From Herbidospora sakaeratensis (lineage in GTDB: Bacteria; Actinomycetota; Actinomycetes; Streptosporangiales; Streptosporangiaceae): 64,000 nt of DNA. The stretch is from positions 585,841 to 649,840 of the forward strand of contig NZ_BBXC01000008.1 of assembly GCF_001570525.1 (NCBI RefSeq). Direction: 5' to 3'. Below are positions 16,610-26,651 of this stretch, piece by piece. The stretch's first letter is position 1, and each line of letters starts with the position of its first letter. Both the position numbers and the translations under genes were made by a program. Under the pieces are notes generated by a model that saw nothing but the letters and a program-made list of their open reading frames with translations, had not been told where the DNA came from and did not search any database.

Positions 16610-17694
16610 AGTTGGTTTCCTCCGTTCTCGGCTTCGACGCGGGTGGCGACCCCGGCGGCGCGGAACCCGTCGGCCGAGGGCGGCGACGGGGCGTCGGTCA
16701 GGACGCTGACGATGACCTCGCGCGGGGTCGCGACCAGGGTGACCCTGGCCTGGCGGCGGGCCCGCGCCATGCCCTCGATGGGGGCCTCGACGAGCGCGCG
16801 GCGCACCTCCAGCGGCAGCGGCGGCACCGTGCCGGCGGTCAGGAAGAGCACCACGACGCCGCGCCGTTCGACGTCGAAGGCGCAGGCCCGCAGGGTGTGC
16901 AGGAGCGGGTCGGGGGCGTCGTCGGTCTCGGCGATCAGGCGGCGCAGCCGGGCCGCGCCGACGGCGCTCTCGTGCCGCACGTCGGGGTCGGCCGGGTCGG
17001 CTCCCCCGGCCAGCAGGTTCAGCACGGGCGCGACGGCCGAGCGCACCTCGGCGTAGCGGGCCAGCCGGTCGGCGTGGACCTGGTCGGCGGCCTTCCTGGC
17101 GGCCTCGGCGCTGGCGGTCCGGTTGGAGTTCTCCACCGCCCACCGGGCGGCCAGGTCGAGGGCGTGGCCCCCGGCGCTCGCGCCCGCCTGGAGGGTGATC
17201 GCGCCGACGCTGACGACGAGGAACTTGCTCAGCGAGCGTGCGTCGAGGGTGCCGGCCAGCGCCAGCCCGGCCAGCGTGACGACCACGTTGGCCAGCAGGA
17301 ACACGCTCAGGTCGCGCAACCAGGTCGGCCGGGGCCAGAACAGGATCATGGCCAGCCAGCCGACCGAGCCCCACCCCCAGTCGGCGGCGTTCACGACGTC
17401 GCCCGGCTGGCAGGCGGCCATCACCATCGCCGACACGGCCAGCGCGCCGACGGCGTAGGGCCACACCGTGAAGCGGAGCGGCAGCTCCTTCAGCAGGGCG
17501 ACGGCGGCGAGCACGCCGATCGCGGCGTAGAGCACCCAGGCGAACCCGGCCAGCCACGGGAGCCGGTAGGAGTCCCAGGTGCCGACGGTGCCGACGAGGT
17601 CGAAGCCGAGATGCCAGGCGGCCACGACCGACACGGCGGCCCGGCGCGCGCCCAGGCTGTAGTTGCGGCGCACGCTCGTCTCGGAGGCGGTCAC
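16579..17694 (-). CDS. Degenerate histidine-kinase-like membrane protein
   Basis: This 371-residue protein has about five N-terminal membrane helices (residues 10-170), a coiled region (SAEAARKAADQVHADRLARY) and a C-terminal domain that resembles a HATPase only in outline. The EAPIEGMARARRQARVTLVA stretch corresponds to a kinase N-box region but lacks the conserved Asn, and no phosphoacceptor His or glycine-rich ATP lid is seen. It starts at GTG 17694, overlapping the true kinase gene by 4 bp. It may sense a signal or hetero-oligomerise with that kinase; this is inference. Confidence 0.75.
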   Translation of the reverse strand: MTASETSVRRNYSLGARRAAVSVVAAWHLGFDLVGTVGTWDSYRLPWLAGFAWVLYAAIGVLAAVALLKELPLRFTVWPYAVGALAVSAMVMAACQPGDVVNAADWGWGSVGWLAMILFWPRPTWLRDLSVFLLANVVVTLAGLALAGTLDARSLSKFLVVSVGAITLQAGASAGGHALDLAARWAVENSNRTASAEAARKAADQVHADRLARYAEVRSAVAPVLNLLAGGADPADPDVRHESAVGAARLRRLIAETDDAPDPLLHTLRACAFDVERRGVVVLFLTAGTVPPLPLEVRRALVEAPIEGMARARRQARVTLVATPREVIVSVLTDAPSPPSADGFRAAGVATRVEAENGGNQLWIESRWTAP

Positions 17695-18827
17695 GGCGTC
17701 CACCTGAGGGTGATCTTGGTGCCCTGCGGGCCCGACTCGACCACGCCCCGGCCGCCGACCATCTCCATGCGGGCCAGGATCGACACCCGCAGGCCGTAGC
17801 GGTGGTCGGGCACCCGGGCCACGTCGAAGCCCAGGCCCCGGTCGCGCACCTCGACGACGACCTCGCCGTCGTCGGCCAGGGTCAGCGTGACGGCGGCGAC
17901 GGTGACGTTGGCGTGCCGCACGACGTTCGCGATCGCCTCGGCGACCGCTTCGAGGAACGCCTCGGCGACCTCCCACGGCACCGACACCGGCGTCAGCCGG
18001 GTGTGCACGGTCAGCCCCGACCGGGCCGCCCCGGCGGCCAGCCGCTCGTGCAGCGGCACGTGGTCGGGCCCGGTGCCGCCGCCCTCGGACATGCGGTCGA
18101 GGTCGGCCAAGTGGCGGGCCGCGGTCTCGCGCAGCATGGGCGAGGTCGCGCCGATGCCGCCCGCGCCGATCATCATGAGGGTGGCCAGCACGCTGCCGTG
18201 CATGCGGCTGTTCTGGGCGCGTTCGTCGCGGCGGCGTTCACGTTCGACGGTGGCCTGCTCCTCGGCGTCGCGGGCCGCCGCGAGCTCGCGGTCGGCGTCG
18301 GCCGCGCCCTTGCGGAGCAGGCTCATCAGCACGGCCGTCGCGCCGACCTGCAGCACGTGGATCCCGGCCACGGCGTACGCGCCGGAGCCGACGAGGTGGG
18401 CGGCGACCACCACGAGCCCGGCCGGGACCGCCGGACCGGCCCGCCAGGCCAGGTTGACCGCCACGATCGTCATGGTCACCAGCCCGCCGACCCAGCTGGC
18501 GCTGTCGCCGATCAGGGTGCCCGCGACGAGTTCCCGCTGGAAGACGCACAGGGCCGAGGTGATGAGCACCTCGACGGTGATCACCCAGGGCAGCAGGCCG
18601 TAGGTCCAGCCCGTCCAGGTGAAGAAGACGCTCCAGCACAGCAGCCCGGCCATGACCGGGACCAGCACGGTCGGGTCGACCGGCGGGGCGAGCCCCAGCA
18701 GCGCCGCCGTGACCGCGACGACCCCGGCGACGCCCCGCATGACGGCTCCGCAGCGGGCGGTCACCCGGTCGAGCGCGGCGGTCGCGGGCATGCGTCCACC
18801 CGCGTCGAGCCGAACACCCAATGCCAT
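17691..18827 (-). CDS. Sensor histidine kinase (NarL-type partner)
   Basis: This 378-residue kinase has N-terminal membrane helices, a coiled coil rich in charged residues (REREAATVE-like region) and an HATPase domain with N-box EAIANVVRHA, G1 VRDRGLGFD and a G2-like GRGVVESGPQGTKI. The phosphoacceptor is probably the His in MHGSVLATLMM. ATG 18827 has a GAGTGGGG site; a GTG at 18839 is the alternative. It should phosphorylate the LuxR regulator two genes downstream. Confidence 0.88.
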   Translation of the reverse strand: MALGVRLDAGGRMPATAALDRVTARCGAVMRGVAGVVAVTAALLGLAPPVDPTVLVPVMAGLLCWSVFFTWTGWTYGLLPWVITVEVLITSALCVFQRELVAGTLIGDSASWVGGLVTMTIVAVNLAWRAGPAVPAGLVVVAAHLVGSGAYAVAGIHVLQVGATAVLMSLLRKGAADADRELAAARDAEEQATVERERRRDERAQNSRMHGSVLATLMMIGAGGIGATSPMLRETAARHLADLDRMSEGGGTGPDHVPLHERLAAGAARSGLTVHTRLTPVSVPWEVAEAFLEAVAEAIANVVRHANVTVAAVTLTLADDGEVVVEVRDRGLGFDVARVPDHRYGLRVSILARMEMVGGRGVVESGPQGTKITLRWTP

Positions 18828-18977
18828 CAGACGCCCCACTCGGAAGGCCGGATCATGACCGCGCCCTGAGAGTGTAGAGCCGTTTGTCCGGCTGTCGGCC
18901 GAACGGCCGTCATAGGTACGCGTCTGTAACCCGGTCTAATTGAGACGATATTCGTCACGGGTGGAGGGCCGGGCAAC

Positions 18978-19193
18978 ATGCAGTACGCGACGGAGAGCGA
19001 GATCCGCTCGACGATCACCTCGGCGCGCGTCACGGATCCGGGGATCGCGATCCAGTTCGACGACCGGGTGAGCCGCGGCGACCTGCCCGCCCTGGTCAGC
19101 CTGATCGCCAGCATCGTCCGGTTGTTCCTGGGGCTGGCCAAGAAGATCGACGACGAGACGGCCTCCCGGGTGGCGCGCTCCTACCTGGCCTGA
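18978..19193 (+). CDS. Small conserved-looking protein, 71 aa
   Basis: This 71-residue protein begins MQYATESEIRSTITSARV and has an amphipathic or hydrophobic central stretch (VSLIASIVRLFLGLAKKI) without a signal peptide. It lies alone between the divergent kinase operon and the esterase gene, with a GGAGG-like site (GGTGGAGGG) upstream. It could be a small membrane-associated or regulatory protein. No family is recognised. Confidence 0.6.
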   Translation: MQYATESEIRSTITSARVTDPGIAIQFDDRVSRGDLPALVSLIASIVRLFLGLAKKIDDETASRVARSYLA

Positions 19194-19206
19194 TACGCAT
19201 GGGTTC

Positions 19207-20139
19207 ATGACGCTTCACCCCCATCTCGACCCCGATCTGCGCGCCGCCCTGGAAGCGGCCCCGCCGCTCTCGTACGACCTGAGCACCGCCGACCTGGCTG
19301 AGGTCCGCCGGGCGCGCGCCGACGCGTGCCTGCCGCCGGGGCCCGGGACCAAGGTGACCGACGTCGACGCCGACGGCCTGCGGCTGCGCGTCTACCGCCC
19401 GGCCGGCGCGGGCGACGAGCCGCTCCCGTGCCTCTACTGGATCCACGGCGGCGGCATGGTGCTCGGCCTGCCGGAGATGGACGACTCCCGGATCTCCCGG
19501 TTCGTCGAGGCGCTCGGCTGCGCGGCGGTCTCGGTCGACTACCGGCTGGCGCCCGAGCACCCCTACCCGATCCCCTTCGACGACTGTTACCGGGGTCTGG
19601 TGTGGACGGCCGAGAACGCCGCCACGCTGGGAGTGGACGCCGACCGGCTGGCCGTCGGCGGCAACTCGGCCGGCGGCGGCCTGGCCGCCGGGCTGGCCCT
19701 CATGGCCAGAGACCGGGGCGGCCCGCGCCTGTGCTTCCAGCTGCTGCTGTGCCCCATGCTCGACGACCGCGACGACACGGCGTCGGCGGCCCAGTTCGAG
19801 CAGGCCGTGTCGTGGCCGCGCGGCAACAACCGGTTCGCCTGGCGCGCCTACCTGGGCGACCTCACCGACGCGCCGGTCTACGCCGCCCCCGCCCGCGCCA
19901 CCGACCTGTCGGGCCTGCCGCCCGCCTACCTCGACGTCGGCGACCTGGAGGTCTTCCGCGACGAGGACGCCCACTACGCGCTGCGCCTGGCGGCGGCCGG
20001 GGTGCCGGTCGAGTTCCACCTGTGGCCGGGCGCCTTCCACGGCTTCGCCGGCGCGCAACCCGACACCCCGATCGGGCGGCGCTCCACGGCCGAGCAGATC
20101 GAGGCGCTGCGGCGCGGTTTTGTCGGTGGGGGTATCTAG
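19207..20139 (+). CDS. Alpha/beta hydrolase-3 (HSL-type esterase)
   Basis: This 310-residue cytosolic esterase of the hormone-sensitive-lipase family has the oxyanion-hole HGGG at 80-83, the nucleophile Ser154 in GGNSAGGGLA, the acid in DVGDLEVF and the base in GAFHGF. It hydrolyses short-chain carboxylic esters as a family; the physiological substrate is unknown. It follows the 71-aa gene after 13 bp. Confidence 0.92.
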   Translation: MTLHPHLDPDLRAALEAAPPLSYDLSTADLAEVRRARADACLPPGPGTKVTDVDADGLRLRVYRPAGAGDEPLPCLYWIHGGGMVLGLPEMDDSRISRFVEALGCAAVSVDYRLAPEHPYPIPFDDCYRGLVWTAENAATLGVDADRLAVGGNSAGGGLAAGLALMARDRGGPRLCFQLLLCPMLDDRDDTASAAQFEQAVSWPRGNNRFAWRAYLGDLTDAPVYAAPARATDLSGLPPAYLDVGDLEVFRDEDAHYALRLAAAGVPVEFHLWPGAFHGFAGAQPDTPIGRRSTAEQIEALRRGFVGGGI

Positions 20140-20149
20140 GCTGCCGCCT

Positions 20150-20839
20150 GTGAACCGTACGGATCGGCTTTACGCCCTCGTCGAGGAACTGCGGGCCGTC
20201 TCGCCCCGGCCCCGGTCGGCCCGCGAGCTGGCCGAGAGGTTCGAAGTGAGCGTGCGCACCATCGAGCGCGACGTCGCCGCGCTCCAGGAGGCCCGCGTGC
20301 CCATCTACGCCGAGTTCGGCCGCCGCGGCGGCTACGTGCTCGACCGGCGCATGTCGCTGCCGCCCCTCAACTTCACCCCCGAAGAGGCGGTGGCCATCGC
20401 CGTCGCCCTCAGCCACGAGGAACTCCCCTTCGCCGAACAGGCCAGAAGCGCCCTGCGCAAGGTCATGGACGCCATGCCCGACGGCGAGGGCGAACGCGCG
20501 CGGGCCCTGGCCGAACGCGTGCAGCTGGTCCGCGACGACGACCGCCCCGCCGACCCGATCGCCACCGTCATCGACCAGGCCGTCCTGGACGGCGGCGTCC
20601 TCCGCATCGGCTACGCCGACGCCAAGGGCGTGCCGACCGAACGCGAGGTGGAGCCGGGTGTCTTCGTCGGCAACCGCCGCGGCGAGTGGTATCTGGTGGG
20701 CTGGTGCCGCTTACGCGAGGCGGTCCGCGTCTTCCGCCTCGACCGCATCGCGGGCGCCGAGGCCACGGGAGAACGTGCCCCCATGCGGCCGGCGGCGACC
20801 TTCGCCTCGGAAACGGGCCTCCTGCGCCAGCCCGCCTGA
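20150..20839 (+). CDS. WYL-domain HTH transcriptional regulator
   Basis: The N-terminal HTH (ARELAERFEVSVRTIERDV) and a C-terminal WYL domain (LRIGYADAKGVPTEREVEP and RGEWYLVGWCRLREAVRVFRLD in order) define a YafY-type regulator of 229 residues. WYL domains bind nucleic acid or small ligands. GTG 20150, 10 bp after the esterase stop, gives the standard N terminus NRTDRLYALVEEL. The esterase may be a target. Confidence 0.92.
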   Translation: MNRTDRLYALVEELRAVSPRPRSARELAERFEVSVRTIERDVAALQEARVPIYAEFGRRGGYVLDRRMSLPPLNFTPEEAVAIAVALSHEELPFAEQARSALRKVMDAMPDGEGERARALAERVQLVRDDDRPADPIATVIDQAVLDGGVLRIGYADAKGVPTEREVEPGVFVGNRRGEWYLVGWCRLREAVRVFRLDRIAGAEATGERAPMRPAATFASETGLLRQPA

Positions 20840-21002
20840 CCCGGCCCGCCGAAGCCGATCGCGAGCGCCTGCTGACGTGTGGCCGGCGTGGATTGCGGGC
20901 GCTTGCCGGCCGCCCAATTCCGCGGTCGACTGCGGATAATGTTGAAACAATCGGCCATAAGTCGGCGCACCCGCTGAACAACCCGTGAGTTAGCCTTCGG
21001 CC

Positions 21003-21215
21003 ATGAGAAAGCTGGTCGAGATACTGGGCTTCTTATTCCTCATTCAGGGCGTCGGCGGGCTCGTCTATGAATGGATCGGCTGGTTCCGGCTCTGGGTCGT
21101 GGTGCGATTCCTCGATTTCCTCCAGGGTTATGAGATAGCGGCGAACATCGGCCTGATCGTGATCGGCCTGCTGATGCTGGTGCTGGCCTGGAGCGGCAGC
21201 GGCGAGAAGGCCTGA
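21003..21215 (+). CDS. Small two-helix membrane protein, 70 aa
   Basis: There are two hydrophobic helices (LVEILGFLFLIQGVGGLVYE and IGLIVIGLLMLVLAW) separated by a short WFRLW-containing loop. The charged tail GSGEKA ends the protein. TAGCCT about 8 bp upstream of the ATG suggests leaderless transcription. Stand-alone gene of unknown role; base composition is less GC-rich than its neighbours. Confidence 0.65.
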   Translation: MRKLVEILGFLFLIQGVGGLVYEWIGWFRLWVVVRFLDFLQGYEIAANIGLIVIGLLMLVLAWSGSGEKA

Positions 21216-21327
21216 GATGACATCGCCCGACCGTTTCGGGGCGCGGCTCTGAAGGCGGCTGCGTGGAGGGGCACGTCGGCGTGTTCCTGCTGCGAAGGGC
21301 GCCGCGACGACGGGGAGAAGCGACGTC

Positions 21328-22446
21328 TCAGACCGTGGCGGGTTCCGCGAGGAGGGGTAGCCGGACCGTCACGATCAGCCCGCCGCCCTCCCTCGGCCGG
21401 GCCTCCGCCGTCCCCCCGTGCGCCCGCGCGATGGCGCGCACGATCGACAGGCCCAGCCCGGCGCCGCCGGCCGATCCGGTCCGGTCGGGGTCGAGGCGGA
21501 TGAAGGGGTCGAACAGCCGGGCGGCCTGGGCGGGGGCGATCTCGCGGCCGGTGTTCTCCACGGTCACGTACGAGTGGCCGGCGCCGTTGCCGGTGCGGAC
21601 CGTCACCTGGGCGCGGTCGTCGTTGTAGCTCACCGCGTTGTCGACCAGGTTGCGGATCATGCGTTCCAGCAGCACCCCGTCGCCCATCACCGGGGCCGGG
21701 AACTGGCGCGACACCGTCAAGCCGTGGGCGAGCAGCGACGGGCGGGCCAGGTCGGCCAGGTCGCCGTTCTCGCGGCCCGACAGGTCGCGTTCGCTCAGCG
21801 CCAGGGTGAGCAGGCCCTCGATGAGGCGTTCCTGCCGGGAGTTCGACTCCAGCAGTTCGTCGCGGACCGGCCGGAGCGACGCGGGGATCAGGCCGTCGGA
21901 CATGGAGACCTGGAGCAGCGCGCGGTTGATGGCCAGCGGGGTGCGCAGTTCGTGGGAGGCGTTGGCGACGAAGCGGCGCTGGCCGTCGAAGGCGTTGTCG
22001 AGGCGTTCGAGCATCGAGTCGAAGGTGTCGGCCAGGTCCTTGATCTCGTCGTGCGGGCCGGTCATCGAGATGCGCCGGTGCAGGGTGTCGGTCGACAGGC
22101 GGCGGGCCGTGTCGGTGACGTGCTGGAGGGGGTCGAGGGCGCGTTTGGCGACGTACCAGCCGACGGCGAGGCCGACCAGGCCGACCAGCACGGCGGCCAG
22201 CGCCGACCACCAGACCAGGGCGCCGAGCACCGTCTCGTGGTAGTCCTCGACCTGCTTGTTGAAGAAGAACAGCTGCTTGTCGCCGGTGAGCGGCGGCAGG
22301 TCGTCGAGCGGGAGGCGGATCGTCACGCGCCGCGTGAGCTGCCGGCTGACGACGATGTAGTTGATCATCACGAGGATCAGCGCCGCCGCGAAGAACAGGC
22401 TCCCGTAGACGAGGGTGAGCCGGGCCCTGATCGGCATGCGGTTCAC
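21328..22446 (-). CDS. Sensor histidine kinase (HisKA type)
   Basis: This 372-residue membrane kinase has TM1 near residues 10-30, an extracytoplasmic loop, TM2 near 75-95, HAMP, H-box FVANASHELRTPL, N-box MIRNLVDNAVSYNDD and G2 GAGLGLSIVRAIARAHGG. It forms a GTGA overlap with its response regulator. It is the last gene of a six-gene lipoprotein/ABC/two-component unit, so it may sense the substrate or damage handled by that ABC system. Confidence 0.93.
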   Translation of the reverse strand: MNRMPIRARLTLVYGSLFFAAALILVMINYIVVSRQLTRRVTIRLPLDDLPPLTGDKQLFFFNKQVEDYHETVLGALVWWSALAAVLVGLVGLAVGWYVAKRALDPLQHVTDTARRLSTDTLHRRISMTGPHDEIKDLADTFDSMLERLDNAFDGQRRFVANASHELRTPLAINRALLQVSMSDGLIPASLRPVRDELLESNSRQERLIEGLLTLALSERDLSGRENGDLADLARPSLLAHGLTVSRQFPAPVMGDGVLLERMIRNLVDNAVSYNDDRAQVTVRTGNGAGHSYVTVENTGREIAPAQAARLFDPFIRLDPDRTGSAGGAGLGLSIVRAIARAHGGTAEARPREGGGLIVTVRLPLLAEPATV

Positions 22447-23096
22447 AGGCGGTATCCGGCGCCGGTGACGGTCTCGATGACGGGCGGGTCGCCGAGCTTC
22501 TTGCGCAGGGTCATGACGGTGACCCGCACCGAGTTGGTGAAGTAGCTGATGTTCTCGTCCCACGCCTTCTCCAGCAGGTCCTCCGCGCTGACCACGGCGC
22601 CGTCGGCCCGCAGCAGGATCTCCAGCACGGCGAACTCCTTGGGGCTGAGGGCGACGTACCGGCCGTCGCGGAAGACCTCACGGCGGGCCGGGTCGAGCCG
22701 CACCCCGGCCCGCGCCAGCACCGGCGGGTGCGCGAGCGGCACCCGCCGGGCCAGCGCCCGCAGCCGGGCGACCAGCTCGGGGAAGTCGAACGGCTTGGCG
22801 AGGTAGTCGTCGGCGCCGATCGACAGCCCTTCGACCTTCGACCGCAGGTCGCCGGCGGCGGTCAGCATGATGATGCGCGCCGGGATCCGCCGGGCGACCA
22901 GCTGGCGGCACACGTCGTCGCCGTGCACCGCCGGCAGGTCGCGGTCGAGCACGATGACGTCGTAGTCGTTGGTCAGCGCGCGTTCCAGGGCGGCGTCGCC
23001 GTCGTGCACGACGTCCACCGCCATCGTCTCCCGGCGCAGCCCGGCCGCCACGACCCGGGCCAGCACCTGCTCGTCTTCGGCCACCAGCACCCGCAT
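22443..23096 (-). CDS. OmpR/PhoB family response regulator
   Basis: This 217-residue regulator has a receiver domain with Asp in YDVIVLDRDLP, a lysine switch in DDYLAKPFDFPE and a C-terminal winged helix (LSPKEFAVLEILLRADG, SVRVTVMTLRKKLG). ATG 23096 has CAGGA about 9 bp upstream; ATG 23105 would add three residues. It lies 35 bp downstream of the ABC permease gene and overlaps the kinase by 4 bp. Confidence 0.93.
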   Translation of the reverse strand: MRVLVAEDEQVLARVVAAGLRRETMAVDVVHDGDAALERALTNDYDVIVLDRDLPAVHGDDVCRQLVARRIPARIIMLTAAGDLRSKVEGLSIGADDYLAKPFDFPELVARLRALARRVPLAHPPVLARAGVRLDPARREVFRDGRYVALSPKEFAVLEILLRADGAVVSAEDLLEKAWDENISYFTNSVRVTVMTLRKKLGDPPVIETVTGAGYRL

Positions 23097-23131
23097 GGTC
23101 CGCATCCTGCCGGTCCGGGGGTAAACACGGC

Positions 23132-24311
23132 TTAAGCGCTCAGGGCCAGGGTCGGCGACATGCGCGCCGCCCGCATGGCCGGGTAGAGCCCGGCGACCGT
23201 CCCGACGAGCAGGGTCGCCGTCAGCGCCCCGCCCGGCGCCCAGGCCGGCACCGTCGGGGGCAGGCCCATCCAGGTCGCGTACGCCACCGTCACCGCCGCG
23301 CCCAGCACCGCCCCGGCCACCCCGCCGAGGCCTGAGAGCAGCAGCGACTCGGCGAGGAACTGGCCGCGCACCTGGCCCCGGGTCGCCCCGAGTGAGCGGC
23401 GCAGGCCGATCTCCCTGCGCCGTTCCAGCACCGAGATGACCATCGTGTTGGCCACCCCCACCCCGCCGACGAGCAGCGCGACCGCGCCGATGCCCAGCAG
23501 CAGGCCGGTGAACGCCGAGTCGGCGGCGGCGCGGGCCGCCAGCGCGTCGGACGGGCGGCTGACCTCCACCTCCTCCGGGCTCTCCGGCGAGGCGGTGGCC
23601 GGCAGGACCGCGCGCACGGCGTCGACCTGCGAGGGGTCGGTCCGGGTGTAGATCGTGGTCGGGTGGCCGTCGAAGTTCAGGTACGTCCCGGCCGCCCCGA
23701 ACCCGACCAGCGCCGACCGGTCGACCTCTGGCGCCAGCGGCGAGGCCGCCAGGATGCCGACGACGGTCCACCACCGGCCGCCGATCCACAACTGCTCCCC
23801 CACGTCGCGCACCCCGAGCCGGTCGGCCGCCACCGCGCCGAGCACGACGGCCCGGAGCGCGTCCGTGGCGTCGTTCAGCCAGACGCCCTCGGCGACCGGC
23901 GTCTGCAACGCCCGTAGCAGTTCCGGCGAGGCGGCCCGGGTGGTCAGCCCGCCGGTCGACTGGGGGTCGATCCGGTCGGTGCGGTAGACGGGCGTCCCGG
24001 TGTCGCCGGTCGCGCCCGCCACCTCGACCGGGCCGACCGCGCCGACCATCGCGAGCGCGGTCTCCGGCAGCGTGGTCGGCTGCCCGAACAGGCTCTGGCC
24101 GGGGGTGACCCGCAGCAGGTTGGTGCCGAGCCGGTCGAGCTCGGCCAGCAGCTGGGCCTTGGACGACGACGAGATGCCGACGACGGCGACCATGGTCGCG
24201 ATGCCGATGGCGATGCCGAGCGCCGAGAGCACCGCCCGCGCGGGCCGCACCCGCAGCCCGGCCGCGCCCACCCTGACCAGGTCGCCCCACGAGAGCCGGG
24301 CCGGACGCAAC

Positions 24312-24319
<8 letters not shown>
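23132..24319 (-). CDS. MacB/FtsX-type ABC permease
   Basis: This 395-residue permease has an N-terminal helix ([20 protein letters not shown]), a large extracytoplasmic MacB-type domain and three C-terminal helices around [20 protein letters not shown], the conserved FtsX coupling segment. It functions with the ATPase gene it overlaps by 8 bp. Such systems transmit force across the membrane to the adaptor rather than acting as a channel; the exported molecule is unknown. Confidence 0.92.
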
Positions 24320-24976
<657 letters not shown>

Positions 24977-24980
<4 letters not shown>

Positions 24981-25990
24981 TCGGCCGGCACCTCGACCTT
25001 CATGCCCTCGGCCAGCCCGGCGCCCTCGATCTCGACCCGCCCGGCCGCGAACAGCCCGGTCGTGACCTTCGTGACCGTACCGGCGATCCGCACGCCGTAG
25101 CCGCCTTCTCGCAGCGCCAGCAGCGCCTCGACCGGCACCGACAACACGCCCTTCCGGGTCTCGCCGGTCAGCGCGACGTCCACGGGGGCCTGGTCGAACC
25201 GGCCGAGCCGCCCGTCGGCGGTGATCTCGACGTCGATCGTGGCCTCCCCGCCCTCCTGCGCGGGCGGGCGGGCGACCGTGCCGATCGAGGTGATGCGCCC
25301 CTTCCCGGTCCGCCCGTCGGGCGTCTCCAGCGTCACCGCCGCGCCGAGGCGGGCGAGCTCCTGGTCGGAGGCGGCGAGGTCGACGTGGACGACCCGCTTG
25401 GTGCCGGTCGTGGCGATGACCGACCGCCCGGCGGGCATGCCCGGCTCGGCCGTCACCTGCGCGACCCGCACCGCGCCGGAGGCGACCACCACCTCCTCGG
25501 GCCCGACCGTGCCGGTCTCGTCGAGGTTCAGGTCCTCCTGCCAGTCCTGTACGGCCTCCCGGGTCGACCAGGTGAAGTCGTCGTCGACCGTGCCGGGGTC
25601 GTAGCCGAGCGCCTTCAGGTTGCGCTCCAGCTGCCGGACGTCGCGCCCCGACGTGCCGGTGTCGAGACGGCGGTACATGGGCGTGGCGCCGTACAGGAGG
25701 GTGACGGGTTTGCCGGAGACGGCGTAGAGCCGTTTGCCGCGCCGGATGACGGCGCCCTCCTCGGGCGTCCAGGTGACGGTGCCCCGGGCGGAGTTGGGCA
25801 GGTCGCGCCGGTTCTCGTAGCCGAGGGTGCCGCCGACCGTCTCGGCGTCGGCCAGGTCGCCGCGGGTGATCTCGGCCGTGGCCACCGCGACGGGCGCGGG
25901 CGGCGGGGGCTCGTCGAGCGTGGCCGCCGCGACGCCGCCCCCGGCCAGCGCGGCGACCGCCACCCCGCCAGCGAGCAGCCCCTTCCTCAC
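24977..25990 (-). CDS. Membrane-anchored periplasmic adaptor with peptidoglycan-binding domain
   Basis: This 337-residue protein starts at GTG 25990 (GTGA overlap with the lipoprotein gene). It has an N-terminal membrane anchor ([16 protein letters not shown]), an inserted peptidoglycan-binding repeat ([20 protein letters not shown] to [10 protein letters not shown]) and HlyD-like beta domains in the C-terminal half. Such proteins accompany MacB-like ABC systems in actinobacteria and probably link them to the cell wall. Confidence 0.85.
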
Positions 25991-26493
25991 TTCGGGCCCC
26001 CGCCGGGCAGGTGCTTCTCGCACGCGGCCTGCGCCTTCTTCGCCTCCGGCGAGTCCATTTCGCCCTTCGGCCCCCGGATCATCACCCGCCCGCCATCGAC
26101 CTGCGGGTCGGGCAGGTCGACGCCGTTCTCGCGCATGCAGTCGGTGTATTTCTGGACGGCGTCCGCGAATTCCGCGTCGCCCATTCCCGGCCCGCCGCCG
26201 ATCGGCCGGTACTGCGCGCACGCCTCGTTGGCCTTCTCGACGGTCGCGGGGTCGACCCCCTCCTTGATCCGCACCCTGACGGCGTTGCCGCCGGGCTCGG
26301 GGTCGGGCACGTCGATGCCGTGCTCACGCATGCACTGGGCGAACTTCACGGCGTCTCCGGACGCCGCCGGGCTGGGCGCCGGGGCCGAGGCGGACACGCC
26401 TCCGGCGGTCGCGACGCCGCTCTGCTGGGCGGTTCCGCAGGCGGCCAGGAACAGCGGCACCGCCGCGATCAAAGCCATTCTGATTCGGGTCAT
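25987..26493 (-). CDS. Lipoprotein with duplicated cysteine-containing repeat
   Basis: A lipobox FLAAC near residue 19 predicts a membrane-linked lipoprotein. After a Ser/Ala/Pro linker come two homologous units of about 48 residues: [15 protein letters not shown]...ACAQY and [15 protein letters not shown]...ACEKH. Each has two cysteines, so each can hold one disulfide. ATG 26493 is chosen; a TTG six bases upstream is also possible. It is the first gene of the ABC/two-component run and may be its substrate-binding or sensory component; this is inference. Confidence 0.85.
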   Translation of the reverse strand: MTRIRMALIAAVPLFLAACGTAQQSGVATAGGVSASAPAPSPAASGDAVKFAQCMREHGIDVPDPEPGGNAVRVRIKEGVDPATVEKANEACAQYRPIGGGPGMGDAEFADAVQKYTDCMRENGVDLPDPQVDGGRVMIRGPKGEMDSPEAKKAQAACEKHLPGGGPK

Positions 26494-26565
26494 GCGCAAT
26501 TTCTAGCGAGAACCCGTTAAACACCCATTAAACGAATTCGCTTATCTCATGTTTATGCGAACAGA

Positions 26566-26592
26566 AAAGGCCCGCGGGGAAGGCGGGCCTTT
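26566..26592. terminator. Bidirectional terminator hairpin
   Basis: AAAGGCCCGC (26566-26575) pairs perfectly with GCGGGCCTTT (26583-26592) around a 7-base loop. The A and T tracts at the ends allow termination on either strand. It follows the serine-protease gene on the minus strand by about 60 bp. Confidence 0.85.
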
Positions 26593-26651
26593 CTCGGTTC
26601 CGGCCGGGGACAGCCACCGGGCCTCCTGCCGAGGCAGCGGCCGATGCCGGG

